From: Amylostereum areolatum
Taxonomy: Eukaryota; Basidiomycota; Agaricomycetes; Russulales; Stereaceae
NCBI GenBank assembly: GCA_012932865.1
Contig: SAXG01000001.1
Span: 230,807-294,806, forward strand
DNA length: 64,000 nt
Direction: 5' to 3'
Shown: piece after piece, positions 31,201 to 42,355 of the stretch
Layout: every line of letters starts with the position of its first letter
How positions within the stretch are numbered: position 1 is the stretch's first letter
The notes under the pieces: model-generated
What the model saw: the letters and a program-made list of their open reading frames with translations, nothing else
Databases searched by the model: none
What the model was told of the DNA's origin: nothing
Made by a program: the position numbers and the translations under genes

Positions 31201-32686
31201 TCTTCGCGTTTTCCGCAATGGCGATGTCCGAAGCAAGTGTCCTGACGTATAGCGAGGTCGATGATTGGTAACCTTCCCAGTCAAAGGCGTATAGTTGTTC
31301 GCCTTCTTCTAGAGGGTAGACTTCGTCAGGTGTTTCCTCATCTTTCTCATCGATGTTGAATTTCGTGGGTTGGCATTCCTGGGGGCACCTGTCGAACGTG
31401 ATAGTCCCTTCTGTCCAATTGATCGACGGGTTGTGCTGTCGAAGCCATTCGTGACCGATGTAGACGTTCATTCCGAGGTGTGAAACCGCCAGGTCAAGGT
31501 CTTCTTCGTGTTCGTGAATGGTTACATGCGCCGTAACGTACTCGGTTATTGGTCCTCCCGAGTTGTGGGTTCCGTCTGCGTTTTTAACCGGGATCGGTCG
31601 TGCGGTTTTCTTAGTAGGGATGTCGTGTTTTTTGACGAAGGCTTCGTCAATGCACGACCCCGTACATCCGCTATCGATTAGGGCCTGGGCGTTTACTGTC
31701 TTTGGGCCAAACTGGAGCCGGATGGGGACGTTGATCTGCTCTCGTCGTCCGTTTGATCGTATGAACCTCATGGGTGAGTGAAGCTCGTGCAAGGCTTGGA
31801 TCGCTTGTTCGTCTCCCATTCGGCCGATCTCTTGAACGGCTTCGTGGGTGGCTTCTTCTCGTCGCTTATGATGAGTCCATATCCGTAGTTCTGCGATCGC
31901 GCTTTCAGGTTTGTTTTCCCTTAAGCGTTTCAAGGTCCATTGCGCAGTTCTTGGTAACGCATATTTTCGTGACGTATCTACACCTGTGGGGGGCGCCCCT
32001 GCCGTCGCGCCTCCCCTGTCCCGAGCTAAACTCGGGTCCACCGGGATTTCCCTGTCAATGCAACCCCCGTCTCCGTTTTCCGGCTTCGTGTCCCCGACCT
32101 TGCAAGAAGGATCTGGCGTGTATCCGCCCTGAGGAGGTCGAATTATGCCCTTTTCCTCTCGGGGAGGTGGTTGGGTGACATCCGTATCCTCCTCATGGAT
32201 GGTGCCCACATGAGCGCGCGATGTCTTAGGGAGTTTCACCGGTGGCACTCGGAGGAAGGGGTTGAACGCGGGCCATGTGAAGGTCCGCGGCTTGATTGGA
32301 TCCAGGATTTTCGGGGCGGCCCAGTCGTCGGTGTTAAAGGCCGTCCATCCGACCGGGAATTTCTTCCTTTCTTCGTCCTTCTTGAGGGCAGGCTTCTCAC
32401 CTGGGCTACAGTTTATCGTCGTGTTGGACGTGCGGAGCGACATATACGGGGGAGGAGGGGATTTAATTGTGTCCAGCGACGCGCCCCAGCCATCGCGCGT
32501 CGTAGTCTCGGTCTTCACCGAGTCCTTTTCCAGTGAGGGATGTACATGTGATCGTAAACGAGAATGGGGCCAGCGATTGAAGAAATCCGGGTCAGGGAAG
32601 TGGGAGGGTACAGAGAGTCCTGATGATAGAATGCGAGAAAGAGGCCATCGAGAAACTGGTTTCGAGGCGTTGGATGCCGTGTTCAT
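28205..32686 (-). CDS. pol: Pol polyprotein of family B (B1)
   Basis: 1493 codons from the ATG at 32686. The N-terminal extension is about 120 residues longer than in family A. Then protease LIDSGCTG (about 336), reverse transcriptase YLDDILIF (about 695), RNase H, integrase HHCC and D,D35E, and a chromodomain near the C-terminus (YEVESIVD, LVHWKGY, TWEP). The protein is closely related to family A over RT and integrase but distinct in the extension and Gag. It ends at 28205, whereas in frames readable in B2 and in the B1 DNA downstream the ancestral end appears to run on to FNEDVESN and a stop in the 3' LTR, as in A; a one-base indel near the C-terminus probably shortened it. Confidence 0.92.
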   Translation of the reverse strand: MNTASNASKPVSRWPLSRILSSGLSVPSHFPDPDFFNRWPHSRLRSHVHPSLEKDSVKTETTTRDGWGASLDTIKSPPPPYMSLRTSNTTINCSPGEKPALKKDEERKKFPVGWTAFNTDDWAAPKILDPIKPRTFTWPAFNPFLRVPPVKLPKTSRAHVGTIHEEDTDVTQPPPREEKGIIRPPQGGYTPDPSCKVGDTKPENGDGGCIDREIPVDPSLARDRGGATAGAPPTGVDTSRKYALPRTAQWTLKRLRENKPESAIAELRIWTHHKRREEATHEAVQEIGRMGDEQAIQALHELHSPMRFIRSNGRREQINVPIRLQFGPKTVNAQALIDSGCTGSCIDEAFVKKHDIPTKKTARPIPVKNADGTHNSGGPITEYVTAHVTIHEHEEDLDLAVSHLGMNVYIGHEWLRQHNPSINWTEGTITFDRCPQECQPTKFNIDEKDEETPDEVYPLEEGEQLYAFDWEGYQSSTSLYVRTLASDIAIAENAKKKAQTFAERVPSDYHEFKDIFDKDDFDKLPKRRPWDHAIELKPDFTPVDCKVYPLTLDEQGKLDDFLEENLRSGRIRNSKSPMASPFFFIKKKDGSLRPVQDYRRLNDMTIKNRYPLPLVQELLDKLKGAKVFTKLDVRWGYNNVRIKEGDEWKAAFRTNKGLFEPTVMFFGLTNSPATFQAMMNDLFRDLIHEGIVVVYLDDILIFTETLEQHRQAVKQVLQILRDNNLYLKPEKCDFEQEEIEYLGMIVGHGKVRMDPAKVAAITNWTAPTTKKQLQSFLGFCNFYRRFVPDFSRIAHDLTKLTGHTDWEWTDAQQVAFEELKRRITSQPVLAIPTDNEKFRVEADSSDYATGAVLSQKQANGHWHPIAYFSKALSPAERNYEIYDKELLAIMSALDEWRQYLMGARQPFDIWTDHRNLTYFRKAQKLNRRQARWLMELQEYDFTLTHKAGNQMGKPDAISRQAGLKKGENDNKDVVLLKTELFRALRTPEESGIMVDGPENAFITRIKGTTKQDDSVKRALAMKVKGWKEQENNLFTFQQRIYVPRDKKLRADIIQAHHDGPLNGHPGRYKTHELITRNYWWPAIRDDVRKYIEGCETCQRNKIRHDQIAAPLHPHEPPKGPWEHVSIDFVMPLPVSEGYDAICNVNCMGTKQVVFWATTKDLTEDELAKEFLRNVVPHHGVPRKIVSDRGSVFVSKFTKALCEQLGIEANPSTAYHPQTDGQTERSNMTMENYLRIYVNHRQDDWAHFLPLAMTAFNNMTHSSIGMSPNFANYGRELYLGTNPRRETTNPTANELAQRMRDIYTEAHSALKAAQNDQKRFYDRNKADPVDYHVGDFVWLEAKTRDGQTVIHTVRPMQKLDAKRFGPFKVLKKVGASAYHLQLPKTWGRKHPVFNESLLSPHNGPAFDQQKKAPPPPPDLIQGEEFYEVESIVDVRRKSKRLEFLVHWKGYDQSEDTWEPKTNLGKAKKPLDDFYRRHPTALRLLKWLLIRRLRS

Positions 32687-32697
32687 CCTTCGCCCCT

Positions 32698-34416
32698 CTA
32701 AAAATCCGACTCCGCGTCGGCATCCGATCCACCGCTCTTGGTGCTCCTGTCGTCGACTACCTTGTCTTTGTCCTTCTTCTTCTTCTTTGCTTCCGTCTTG
32801 GGCGTCGGCGTGGTTTTGCCGTCGGTTTCCACCAGAGCGCGGAGGATCATCTTTCGCTGCTCGTCGTCTAGAGTGTTAATCCATTCTTTGGGCGAGGCGA
32901 ACTCTTCCGTGGTCTGGGACCGTGCTTGCTGGTTGGGGTTGCGTTTGAAGGGAGGCGGTCGCGGGGTGTTCGAGGAGCGGGGTCCTTTGTAGTTGGGAGA
33001 CGTGCTGTAGCGATCACGTCCCCACTTTTTCCGGATGTATTCGACCGACGCCTTGCAGTCCTTGGAGATGTGGTTGGTCATTCCACATTTGAAGCAGTGT
33101 CCCTTGGTGTCGACGGCGCCTATGTCCATGGCTTGTCCACCGCCTCCATGAATGGTACCCGTGGCATCTTTGACGTCTTTGGGTTTGGAGGTGGTATGGG
33201 TGGAGGAGGAGGGGTGTCCGCGGTGCATTTCAGAGATTTCGCGCCAGGCATTGTCCATCTCCGTGACGCGTTTCTTCCAATCGGTGTATGTGGTGGGGAC
33301 CGGCGGGCTGCGGAAGATGTTCTTTAGTATCTCTATCTTGATGTTGGCTTTGAGAATACGAAGGAACCAGGCGTCGTCGTTGGTGGGGATGACGTTAGCG
33401 CGTCGCGCAATTTGTTCGAATTTGACGAAGAATTCATCGGCTGATTTGCTCCCCATTTTGAACTGATCCAGTTCATTGAGCGCGTCCTGCTGATCCGAGG
33501 TGCTGACGAAGGAGGCGTCGAGGGCAGTGATGAAGTTGGCCATCGTGACCGTGGTTCCGGCGGTGAGGACATTGGCGTCTTTGAAGTTGCGCGCCCATTC
33601 CTTGGCGGCGCCTTCCCTCATGTAACTGAGGATGAAGCGGACTTGATCGATTTCACTGATGAAGTCTTGGGGGGCCGCTTCGATGTAACTGGTGACTTCA
33701 TGTTTGAAGTCCGCGTATTCAGAACGTTTTCCGCTATACTCCCGCGGTTTGGCGGCGTGGATTTTTCGTTTAGCGGTAGCGGCTGTAGGCGCTCCTGGGG
33801 CGGCGGGAGTGAATGCGGCGATGATTAGGCCACTGAAGGCGTGCCAGTTTCCGGCGTCGACATAGGCCCATTGTGTTCCATTTAACGGGTCGTCGGTGAA
33901 TTCGAATTTGGCGACTTCGTACGCTATTCCATTAAGGAACGCGTAGCGGGTGTTTCCGATGACGGGGGCGAATGCGGCGATGTTGGCGGGGCAGTTGGTT
34001 TGATCGGCCGCGCGGCGGTTGAGGACAGTGGCGGCCATGGCTCGTCTTCTGTTCCAGGCGGATGAGGGGGGGGAGCGGGGTCGTAGGGGTCCGGTGTGGG
34101 TTTGGACTTGGAAGGTTCGAGGTGGTGGGTTATACGGTGGGGGTGGGGGTGGTGCGGGGGGAGGTTGGTTCCTCAGACGTTCTTGGCGTCGGTCGTAGTC
34201 TAGGGCGATGAGTGCGAGGTCGGCTTCAGTGAAGGCTTGATTTCCTTCTTCGTCGGCACACCACTCTCCGTCAACAAAGTAGACTTGGTCTTCTTCTTCG
34301 TCTCCTTCTAAGTGGATGAAGTAAAGAAATCTCCGTTCCCTTCGGAGGTATTCTTCGGTGATTCCTCGGGGGAGGGGGTGGGGACTACGGGGGCGTAAGC
34401 CGTAAGTGGACGACAC
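32698..34416 (-). CDS. gag: Gag of family B (B1)
   Basis: 572 codons open from just after the ORF1 TAA (first codon shown is GTG). The first ATG is codon 127 (34038), in a good context and aligned with the ATG of family-A Gag (both begin MAA). Contains a Pro-rich linker at about 87-115, a capsid region and a CCHC knuckle CFKCGMTNHISKDC at about 441-454, then a Lys-rich tail. The 126 codons before the first ATG lack stops and resemble the matching part of A, which suggests they are translated, perhaps by readthrough of the preceding TAA. The slippery site G-GAT-TTT at 32707-32701 precedes the TAG. Confidence 0.85.
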   Translation of the reverse strand: MSSTYGLRPRSPHPLPRGITEEYLRRERRFLYFIHLEGDEEEDQVYFVDGEWCADEEGNQAFTEADLALIALDYDRRQERLRNQPPPAPPPPPPYNPPPRTFQVQTHTGPLRPRSPPSSAWNRRRAMAATVLNRRAADQTNCPANIAAFAPVIGNTRYAFLNGIAYEVAKFEFTDDPLNGTQWAYVDAGNWHAFSGLIIAAFTPAAPGAPTAATAKRKIHAAKPREYSGKRSEYADFKHEVTSYIEAAPQDFISEIDQVRFILSYMREGAAKEWARNFKDANVLTAGTTVTMANFITALDASFVSTSDQQDALNELDQFKMGSKSADEFFVKFEQIARRANVIPTNDDAWFLRILKANIKIEILKNIFRSPPVPTTYTDWKKRVTEMDNAWREISEMHRGHPSSSTHTTSKPKDVKDATGTIHGGGGQAMDIGAVDTKGHCFKCGMTNHISKDCKASVEYIRKKWGRDRYSTSPNYKGPRSSNTPRPPPFKRNPNQQARSQTTEEFASPKEWINTLDDEQRKMILRALVETDGKTTPTPKTEAKKKKKDKDKVVDDRSTKSGGSDADAESDF

Positions 34417-34419
34417 GGT

Positions 34420-35172
34420 TTAGAGCGGGCGAGGGATCTGGGGCGGGGTTGCGATGTAGGGGACGGGGATCTGATCCCAGTCGTTGTTATTGAGGTTTTC
34501 TGGTTCTCCCCACTCGAGGTTGTCGGGGTCGTATTCAAAGGAGTCGTCGTCGACGAGGGTAGTAGTGTCGGAGAGGTATAGGTCGAGGATGTCGTCGACT
34601 TCGTCTAGTTCGCTTCCAATTCCTCCTCCATCTCCGATGGTCCAAGGCCCAAGTGGATAAATCCGCGGGGATCCATCCAGGGATCGCAAGCTACTGGGTG
34701 CGGACCTGCTGGAATCTGAATCCTCGTGGGTTGAGGGGATGGGACTGCTGGGGGCTGTCCAGAAACCTTCTTCTTGCGGTGGCGGACTTGGCGTTGGCGT
34801 TGGCCTCCCACCTTCTGGGCTGGTCGTGGTGTAGAGGGGGATGGGGGTGTGGGGCCCGTACCACTGATTTGGTAGTTGTTCGTTCCGGTAGATTGCAGAG
34901 AAATAGGGCCGGAACTCAAGCCGGGGATGGCCCTGTTCAATTGATACGATGATCCGAGTCCAGTCAACTCGAACCCGAAATCCCCAATCAGGGTTGCTCG
35001 CAGATGCGTAGACCCAGTTGTGGGCGTCGAAGAGGTTGTCGCCAAAGTAGGCGGTGATGGCGGTGTCACGTTCGATTTCGGTGACGGCTGTGAATTCTTC
35101 GCGTTCATACACGAAGTCGAAGTCGGGGAAATGGAAGTTTTCTTCTTCCAAGGCTTGGTGTTCCTCTCCCAT
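34420..35172 (-). CDS. ORF1 of family B (B1)
   Basis: 250 codons from an ATG whose upstream context (GGGGGCT then TAC ATGG) matches family-A ORF1. Rich in aromatic and acidic residues; the middle is Pro/Ser-rich, the end acidic. No recognised domain. It ends with TAA in the gag frame (CTC TAA ACC), so the ORF1-TAA-gag arrangement is shared with family A although the ORF1 proteins have diverged strongly. Confidence 0.6.
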   Translation of the reverse strand: MGEEHQALEEENFHFPDFDFVYEREEFTAVTEIERDTAITAYFGDNLFDAHNWVYASASNPDWGFRVRVDWTRIIVSIEQGHPRLEFRPYFSAIYRNEQLPNQWYGPHTPIPLYTTTSPEGGRPTPTPSPPPQEEGFWTAPSSPIPSTHEDSDSSRSAPSSLRSLDGSPRIYPLGPWTIGDGGGIGSELDEVDDILDLYLSDTTTLVDDDSFEYDPDNLEWGEPENLNNNDWDQIPVPYIATPPQIPRPL

Positions 35173-35437
35173 GTACTAGCCCCCGAGTCGAGGACGGTTA
35201 CTAGTACGGCAAGGGGATCGGGTGTCGAGGGATATGTCACTGGTCTTTCCAATCGCAAGACGGTCTGCCTCAGCCTTCTCGGCCTGTTGGCTGTCTCTTC
35301 GTTCAAGGGTCACGAGCCCAAGAACTTCTCGGGTCACTTTCCCTTTGTCGCTTTTACTAGCCTCCTACACCGTTAGGTGCACCTTCAACTGTCACGTCTG
35401 GGTTCTCGTGGTGTTCGAGGGGCCCCGAGTACGTGTA

Positions 35438-35454
35438 ACGTAACGCGGTTACGT
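35438..35454 (-). other. Leader RNA hairpin 1, family B (B1)
   Basis: Arms ACGTAAC and GTTACGT around loop CGC in element orientation. Compare family A at 12926-12942, where both arms differ at two positions and still pair. Confidence 0.6.
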
Positions 35455-35634
35455 CAAGCCGGCGCCGCTGATGCGTGCACACGACCACAGAATCGGGGTG
35501 ACTAGTCGCGTACGCTGGGGGCAATGATCCGAGGCGGCACAAAGGAAAAGTGGAGTTAGTAGCGCAATAAGGCGTCTACTACGGACAGGTATGCTACGCT
35601 ACGATGGTCATCGGGTAGTGCGATGGTAAAGTAG

Positions 35635-35644
35635 ATCTCGACCT
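35635..35644 (-). other. Primer-binding site, family B (B1)
   Basis: AGGTCGAGAT in element orientation, two bases from the LTR end. It is complementary to ATCTCGACCT downstream of the TATA box within the LTR. Confidence 0.65.
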
Positions 35645-35646
35645 TA

Positions 35647-36139
35647 TGTCAGCAACGGCCTTAGTGACGAGCACTAGGCGACGACGTGTGACACAAGTGA
35701 AGAGGGACGATGGGGAGTAAGGTCGGTAGTATTGACCAGGTCGAGATGGGGAATATGTACAGGAGGAACGGAGCCCTTATATACTACGAGGCAGAGTCAC
35801 TTAGTAAGCTACGACACACGGCGGTCAGTAAGCAGAGCTAAGTATAGATACATGCGCAGCAGGATCAGTAAGCGAGACAATAAGGATGAGCCGGGTCCGG
35901 GGCGGCATGATGTCATGCGCAGCATTATGATGTCATGTGGAGTCAAAGGAAGCGATGATAAGACGAGCCTGGAGTCATGACGTCAGGAAGGAGCAAGGAT
36001 AAGCCGAGTCTCCACCGGAGTGACGGAGTGTTACTAAGTGATGAGTAGTCAGACAGAAATAAAAATAAAAATGAATTGGGATATTATCCCCGAGGTCCCC
36101 GAGGTGTCCGAGATGTCCGGAATGGTAACGTTCATGACA
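35647..36139 (-). repeat. Family-B 5' LTR (B1)
   Basis: 493 bp with TGTCA/TGACA ends and four 9-bp units at the start of U3. Confidence 0.93.
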
Positions 36140-36262
36140 GCGTGTCTTCTCCGCATATCTCTCATCGTCATATGCTCACCCACCACCTTTCTCTCTTAGT
36201 CGAGCGTTCGACCCGCTTGTGAGTTACGGTCGCCATTTTGGACGGTCCGTCCACGGATTTGT
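36140..36262. other. 123-bp spacer, second copy
   Basis: Matches 21026-21148. Lies between the B1 5' LTR and the A3 3' LTR. Confidence 0.7.
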
Positions 36263-36719
36263 TGTCAGCAACGACTAGTGCGACAGCACCAAGTTACGAC
36301 AAAGCTGACAGAGGAAGAGGACGACAGAGGGGAGCCGATCAGACACGGCGACAGACAAGGGAAAGCAAGCAAAGTCGGTAGAATTGACTAGCTCGAGATA
36401 AGGAATATGTACAGCGAGAGCGAGCCTTATATACACAAGAGGAGAGAGACTTAGGTAAGCAACCAATACACGGCGATCAGTAAGCAGACCAAGTATAAGT
36501 AAGCAGTCGTATGTAAAAGAGCACAGCATGAGTCAGTATCGTACAGCATGAGTCAAGAGAAAGGAGTCAGACCCGGACCGAGATGAGTCACGTGGGTCCG
36601 GGCGGGATATAGATGAGCCGGGTCCGGGCCAAGGTGGAGCCGGACCGGTGATAAGTCGATAAGTCCTAAAGCGTGTAACCGATGTAAAGTAAAAAGAAAA
36701 TTATAGACCGTTCATGACA
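36263..36719 (-). repeat. Family-A 3' LTR (A3)
   Basis: 457 bp; I saw no difference from the A2 3' LTR. Confidence 0.95.
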
Positions 36720-39700
36720 TCACCCCTTCCTTAGATTCGACGTCCTCGTCGTAATCAGATCCAGTTTCTTCCTCCGACAGGAGTTTCCAACGATTAAGGC
36801 GTGCAGGTTTCGGGGCACCCGGATGTTCACGGTGGAAGTCGTCAATGCGTTTCTTGGCATTCTGGAGATTGGTGAGAGGCTCCCAAGTATTGTCATTGTC
36901 TGGGTAGCCTTTCCATTTGACGAGGTACTTGAAGCCGCGACCAACCTTCTTGGAGTCTATAATCTTTTCGACCTCATAGACTTCCTCTCCTTGGACTAAC
37001 TCTGGTGGTGGAGGTGTAGGTGCTTTCTGATTGTCAAAGGCGGGACCGTTGTGTGGAGATAGGAGGGACTCGTTGAAGACCGGATGTTTTCGTGACCAGG
37101 ATGTAGGGAGGCGAAGCTTGTAAGCCGATGCTCCGACTTTCTCCAGGATTTCGAAAGGACCAAAGCGTTTGTCATCTAGCTTTTGCATAGGACGTGCCGT
37201 TTTGATTATGGTTTGGCCATCTCTGGTCTTGGCTTCCAGCCAGACGAAGTCGCCAATTTTGTAATCTATTGGTTCATCCTTCTTGCGATCGTAAAAGCGC
37301 TTTTGATCGTCCTGTGCTGCCTTTAGCGCAGAGCGGGCTTCCTCATAGATGTCTCGCATGCGTTGTGCAAACTCGTTCGCCGATGGGTTGTCTGTCTCAC
37401 GTCGAGGGTTTGTCCCCAGGTAGAGTTCCCGACCATAGTTGGCAAAGTTGGGAGACATCCCAATCGAACTATGGACCATGTTGTTGAGTGCAGTCATGGC
37501 AAGTGGGAGGTAACGTGTCCAATTGTCCTGTCGTTGATTGACGAAGATGCGAAGGTAGTTTTCCATGGTCATGTTGGAGCGTTCGGTCTGTCCGTCCGTC
37601 TGAGGGTGATACGCCGTGGACGGGTTCCCTTCAATGCCTAACAGTTGGAACAATGCTGTGGTGAATTTGGAGACAAACACGCTGCCACGGTCGCTGACGA
37701 TCTTTCTAGGAATTCCATGGTGGGGGACCACCTCGCGTAGGTACTCGAAGGCGAGTTCGTCCTCCGTTAGGTCTTTGGTCGTGGCCCAGAATACAACCTG
37801 CTTGGTACCCATGCAGTTCACATTGCAGATGGCGTCTTTTCCATCCGAGACTGGGAGCGGCATGACAAAGTCGATGGATACATGCTCCCAAGGCGCTTGT
37901 GGCGGGTCATGTGGGTGGAGTGGAGCGGCAATACGATCATGTCTAATCTTGGTACGTTGGCAGGTCTCACATCCTTCAACATATTTCCGGACATCGTCTC
38001 TAATGGCAGGCCACCAGTAGTTGCGCGTGATGAGCTCATGGGTCTTGTATCGTCCTGGATGACCGACAAGCGGGCCGTCATGATGAGCTTGGATGATGTC
38101 TGCACGGAGTCCTTTGTCTCTTGGGACATAGAGTCTGTGTTGCCAGGTGATTGTTCCATCTGCGTGTTCCAGCCATCCCTTCACTTTGAGTGCTAAGGCG
38201 CGTTCTACTGCATGGTCTCGGAGCAAGGTAGCCTCCTGAATCCGCTCAATGAAGACATTGTCAGGTCCATTGGTTATAATTCCTGCATGGTTGAGGGCGC
38301 GAAAGAGTTCTGGTTTCAGGAGGACAATGTTTTCATTGTCTTTCTCCCCCTTCTCAAGGCCCGCTAGTCGGGAAATAGCATCGGGTTTACCCATTGTTTT
38401 GCCAGGCTTGTGGAGTAGCGTACAATGATACTCTTGTAGCTCCGTTAACCATCGTGCTTGTCTCCGATTTAGCTTCTGCGCCTTGCGGAAGTACGTGAGA
38501 TTGCGATGATCCGACCAGATTTCAAACTCCTGTCGTGCCCCCATGAGGTATTGTCTCCATTCCTCTAGCGCCGTCATGATAGCCAGTAATTCCTTGTCAT
38601 AAATCTCATAGTTCCTCTCAGCTTCGCTGAGGGACTTTGAGAGGAAGGCGACCGGGTGCCATTTGCCATTGTCCTGTTGTTGCGAAAGTACCGCGCCCGT
38701 GGCATAGTCAGAGGAGTCCGCCTCGACACGGAACTGTCCATCGTCTGTAGGGATTGCTAGAACTGGCTGCGATGTTATACGTCGCTTGAGTTCCTCAAAA
38801 GCCTCCTGCTGTGGGGTGTCCCAGACCCATTCCGTCTTCCCAGTGAGTTTAGTCATTGGGTGAGCAATGCCACTGAAGTCCTTGATAAAGCGACGGTAGA
38901 AGTTGCAAAAGCCCAAAAATGATTGAAGTTGTTTCTTCGTTTTGGGGGCTGGCCAATTGGTGATTGCCGCGACCTTTGCTGGATCCATGCGAACCCTTCC
39001 TCCGCCGACAATCATGCCCAGGTATTCGATTTCTGCCTTCTCAAACTCGCACTTTTCTGGCTTCAGATAGAGTTTGTTTTCTCGCAGGATCCGAAGGACC
39101 TCCTTGACTATTCGACGATGTTCTTCTAGCGTATGTGTGAAGATGAGGATGTCGTCCAAATAGACGACCACGACTCCTTGGTGGATCAAGTCTTTGAACA
39201 GGTCATTCATCATGGCTTGGAACGTAGACGGGGAGTTGGTGAGTCCAAAGAACATGACCGTAGGCTCGTAGAGACCTTTGTTCGTGCGGAATGCAGCTTT
39301 CCACTCGTCCCCTTCTTTAATCCGAACATTGTTGTACCCCCATCGGACATCGAGCTTGGTAAAGTGCCGTGCTCCTTTAAGTTTGTCAACCAACTCTTGG
39401 ATGAGCGGGAGCGGGTAACGGTTCTTTATTGTCATCTCATTGAGCTTTCGATAGTCCTGCACAGGACGTAGCGAGCCGTCTTTTTTCTTGATGAAGAAGA
39501 ATGGGGAGGCCATGGGTGATTTGGACGGTTGGATCCGGCCAGATCTCAGGTTCTCTTCCAGAAAGGCGTCCAGTTGCTTCTGCTCGTCCAATGTGAGGGG
39601 GTAAACTTTGCAATCAACCGGTTTGAAGTTAGGAGTGAGCTCAATGGCGTGGTCCCATGGGCGTCGCTCAGGGAGCTTGTCGAAGTCGTCTTTGTCAAAG

Positions 39701-40838
39701 ATGTCCTTGAATTCGTGGTACGCCGTTGGGACTCGCTCAGAGAAGGTCTGTTCCTTTTTCTTAGCGTGCTCTTCAATTGCAATGTCCGATGCATGGGTCC
39801 GGATGTGGTATGTCGCTTTGTAGCCATCCCAGTCGAAAGCAAACAGCTGCTCGTCCTTTTCCATGTGGACTGGCTCTTCCTCCTCCTCTTCATCCTCATC
39901 GATATTGAGGAGGGGAGGGGGACGAGAGCAGCTGATAGGGCATCGGTCAAATTCAATTGACCCGGATTTCCAGTCGATGTGAGGGTTGTGCTTCTTTAGC
40001 CACTCATGTCCAATGAAAAGGTCCGTATCTCCTAGATTGGAGACCGCCAGGTCAATGTTTTCTTCATGGTCTTGAATATTTAGGCGAAGTGTGACATATT
40101 CCGTGATGGGACCTCCTGTGTTGAGAGTGCCGTCTGCATTTCGTACTGGGATTGGGCGAGCAGTCCGTCGCGTGGGGATGTGATTTTCCTGCACAAACTT
40201 CGTGTTGATACATGAGCCAGTGCAACCACTGTCCAGGAGTGCGAGAGCTTTGACAATGCGCTTGGAATCTACCACCAGTTGTGTGGGAATGACCGTTTGT
40301 TCCTTGGCGCTGGAGGAGCGTATGAACTGCATAGGAGTGGCGAGCTCTAGTAGAGCTTGACATGCTAACTCGTCTCCCATGCCAGTTATTTCCTTGATGG
40401 CTTCATAAGTAGCCTCATCACGGCGTCGGTGGTGTGTCCAGATGCGAAGGATTGCAATCGCACTTTCGGGTTTGTCTTCCCTTAAGCGACGAAGTGTCCA
40501 TTGAGCCGTTCCAGGTGCCATATAACATGATTTGGGCGCCGTGCCCCTTCCATCGCACGGCGTTGTCCCTGACTTCACAGGGTCCATATCCAAAACCGAG
40601 TCCGTATCCAAAGCCGTATCCAAAACTGAAGCCGAAACCGAAGCCATATCCAAAGCCGAAGGCTCACAAATCGAGGCCTGAGTATCTAAAATAACAACGG
40701 GACGCGTGCCCGTACCGATAGAGTCCGTAAGAGAAGTCATAATGGGGATATCCCCCGTAGTAGTACAGTCCGAATCAACAATGCGCATATGTAAACGAGA
40801 ACCAGGCCACCGAGGCGCCACAAAACCAGACGAGCGAG
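36712..40838 (-). CDS. pol: Pol of family A (A3), frame broken near its start
   Basis: 1369 open codons match A2 Pol from residue 24 to the end, including the protease, RT, RNase H, integrase and chromodomain motifs. A one-base G insertion at about 40838-40840 disconnects the frame from the gag-pol junction, so normal frameshift expression would fail unless the base is an assembly error. Confidence 0.9.
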
Positions 40839-40884
40839 AGAACAGAAACTTGGGCTTCAGATGCCGTGTACATCGTCAGCCCCC

Positions 40885-42273
40885 TCAAAAACCCTCCTTC
40901 TTCTCCTCCACCTTCGGCTGAGCTTGAAGCGCGTCCATCACGCTTTTCCGATCTTCGGCCGACAGGCTCCTAGCCCAGGCGGTGGGCGTCTCGAACGTCT
41001 GTGCTCGAGCCTCCCGCTTTGGTGGTTCCGTGTACCGGTCCCTCCCCCACATGTCTCGGATGTTCTTCACGTCCACCCTGCAGTCCCGCACCTGGTGGCC
41101 ATTCTGTCCGCAGCGGAAGCATCGCCCCTTGATGTCGACACGGTTGACGTCCATCGGCTGACCTTTGCCACCGTGCACCGTGCCGGTTCCATCAGCGGCG
41201 CCATGGGACCTGCCCCCCTTGTTGCCCATTGGACGATCCTTGTCCTTTGGGTTTTTGGTTCTGCACGGGTCCACTGCGCTGGGTCTTAAGGTCCTCCCGC
41301 TCCTGTCGCAGACCGTCGATCAGGATGATGCGCTCTTTGAGGTCCTCATATTTCTGAGGAACGTGACCGCTGTCGTAGATGGAGTCGATGGTCCGATAGT
41401 AGACGTTGTGTTTGAGCAGCTGCATGAGGTGGATAGGGTCCTGCGCCGTGGAGTATCCTGCCTTCCTTGCGAGTTGCTCGAACTTGGCGAAGTATTCATG
41501 GGCAGTGGTACCCTTCGTCTGTTTGAACCCGTCCAGTTCGACTGCGGCACGGTGCTGCTCATTGACGTCGGTGAAGGCCCCTTTGAGTGCTTTGTGGAAG
41601 TCCACCCAGGCGACCATGGCTCCATTGGCCAAGTGTGCATCCTCATACTCGGCCTTCCAGGTGCGTGCTGCCTCCCCCGTCATGTAGGTGAGAATGAAGA
41701 GGACTTTGTCCTTGTCCGTCACGAGGTCATCCTCAGCGGCTCGCATGTATTCCTCGCACGACCGCATCCAGTCATTGAAGTCCTCTCGTTTCCCAGAGAA
41801 GCCTTCAGGAGTTTTCGCATGGACTTTCTTTCGGGGGGGTCTGGCGGCGGCGGCGGCTGGGGCACTAACAGTGACCGCAGGGGGGTTGACGGTGATGGGG
41901 GGGGCCGTGACATTGACGGTGGGGGGGTGGCAGGTTGAGGGCAGCAACAAGCACGGCAGGGATGGCTAACCCATTGGCCATTTACTTCCATGAGCCAGGC
42001 ATCGTCGGTGCCGTTATTCATGTGTTGGATGGGAGAGCCAGTTTGGCCGATGACAATGTTCCATGTTCCACCGATTTCGGTGCAGTTGGCAAGTTCGGCG
42101 GGGAGAGGGGGTTGGGGGTCGGTGCGGATCCACTGGGCAGCCATGATTGGTTCGTCGAGGTCGGAGAAGTCTTCGTCGGTGACAGGCGGTAGGGCAGGAG
42201 GCGGCGATGAGGTTGAAGTCGGCTTCAGTGAGGTCGTCTTGGCTTTCGTTGGCGAAGTACCAACTGATGCCAC
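40885..42273 (-). pseudogene. gag: Gag of A3, several frameshifts
   Basis: Pieces of family-A Gag in three frames (41274-40885, 41950-41192, 42273-41719). Indels are visible at about 41193, 41925, 41969 and 42195, mostly in homopolymers or next to them. Substitutions relative to A2 are fewer and mainly at CpG. Confidence 0.88.
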
Positions 42274-42355
42274 TTGTTTGGGTTGCTACAAAGGCGACTT
42301 CGACAGTGGTGTCTCCGAGTTGGACAAAGAAGTCGTTTCCTCTGTTCAGTGAAGC

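Larger units (their letters stand above)
27629..36139 (-). mobile_element. Family-B retrotransposon, copy B1, both LTRs
   Basis: Complete length on the minus strand: 3' LTR 27629-28112, pol, gag, ORF1, leader, primer site, 5' LTR 35647-36139. Pol and gag are open. The flanks differ (GACCT on the left, inside A2 ORF1; GCGTG on the right), so there is no target duplication. The LTRs differ by one 9-bp repeat unit plus substitutions. This fits recombination between two B elements rather than one clean insertion. Confidence 0.93.
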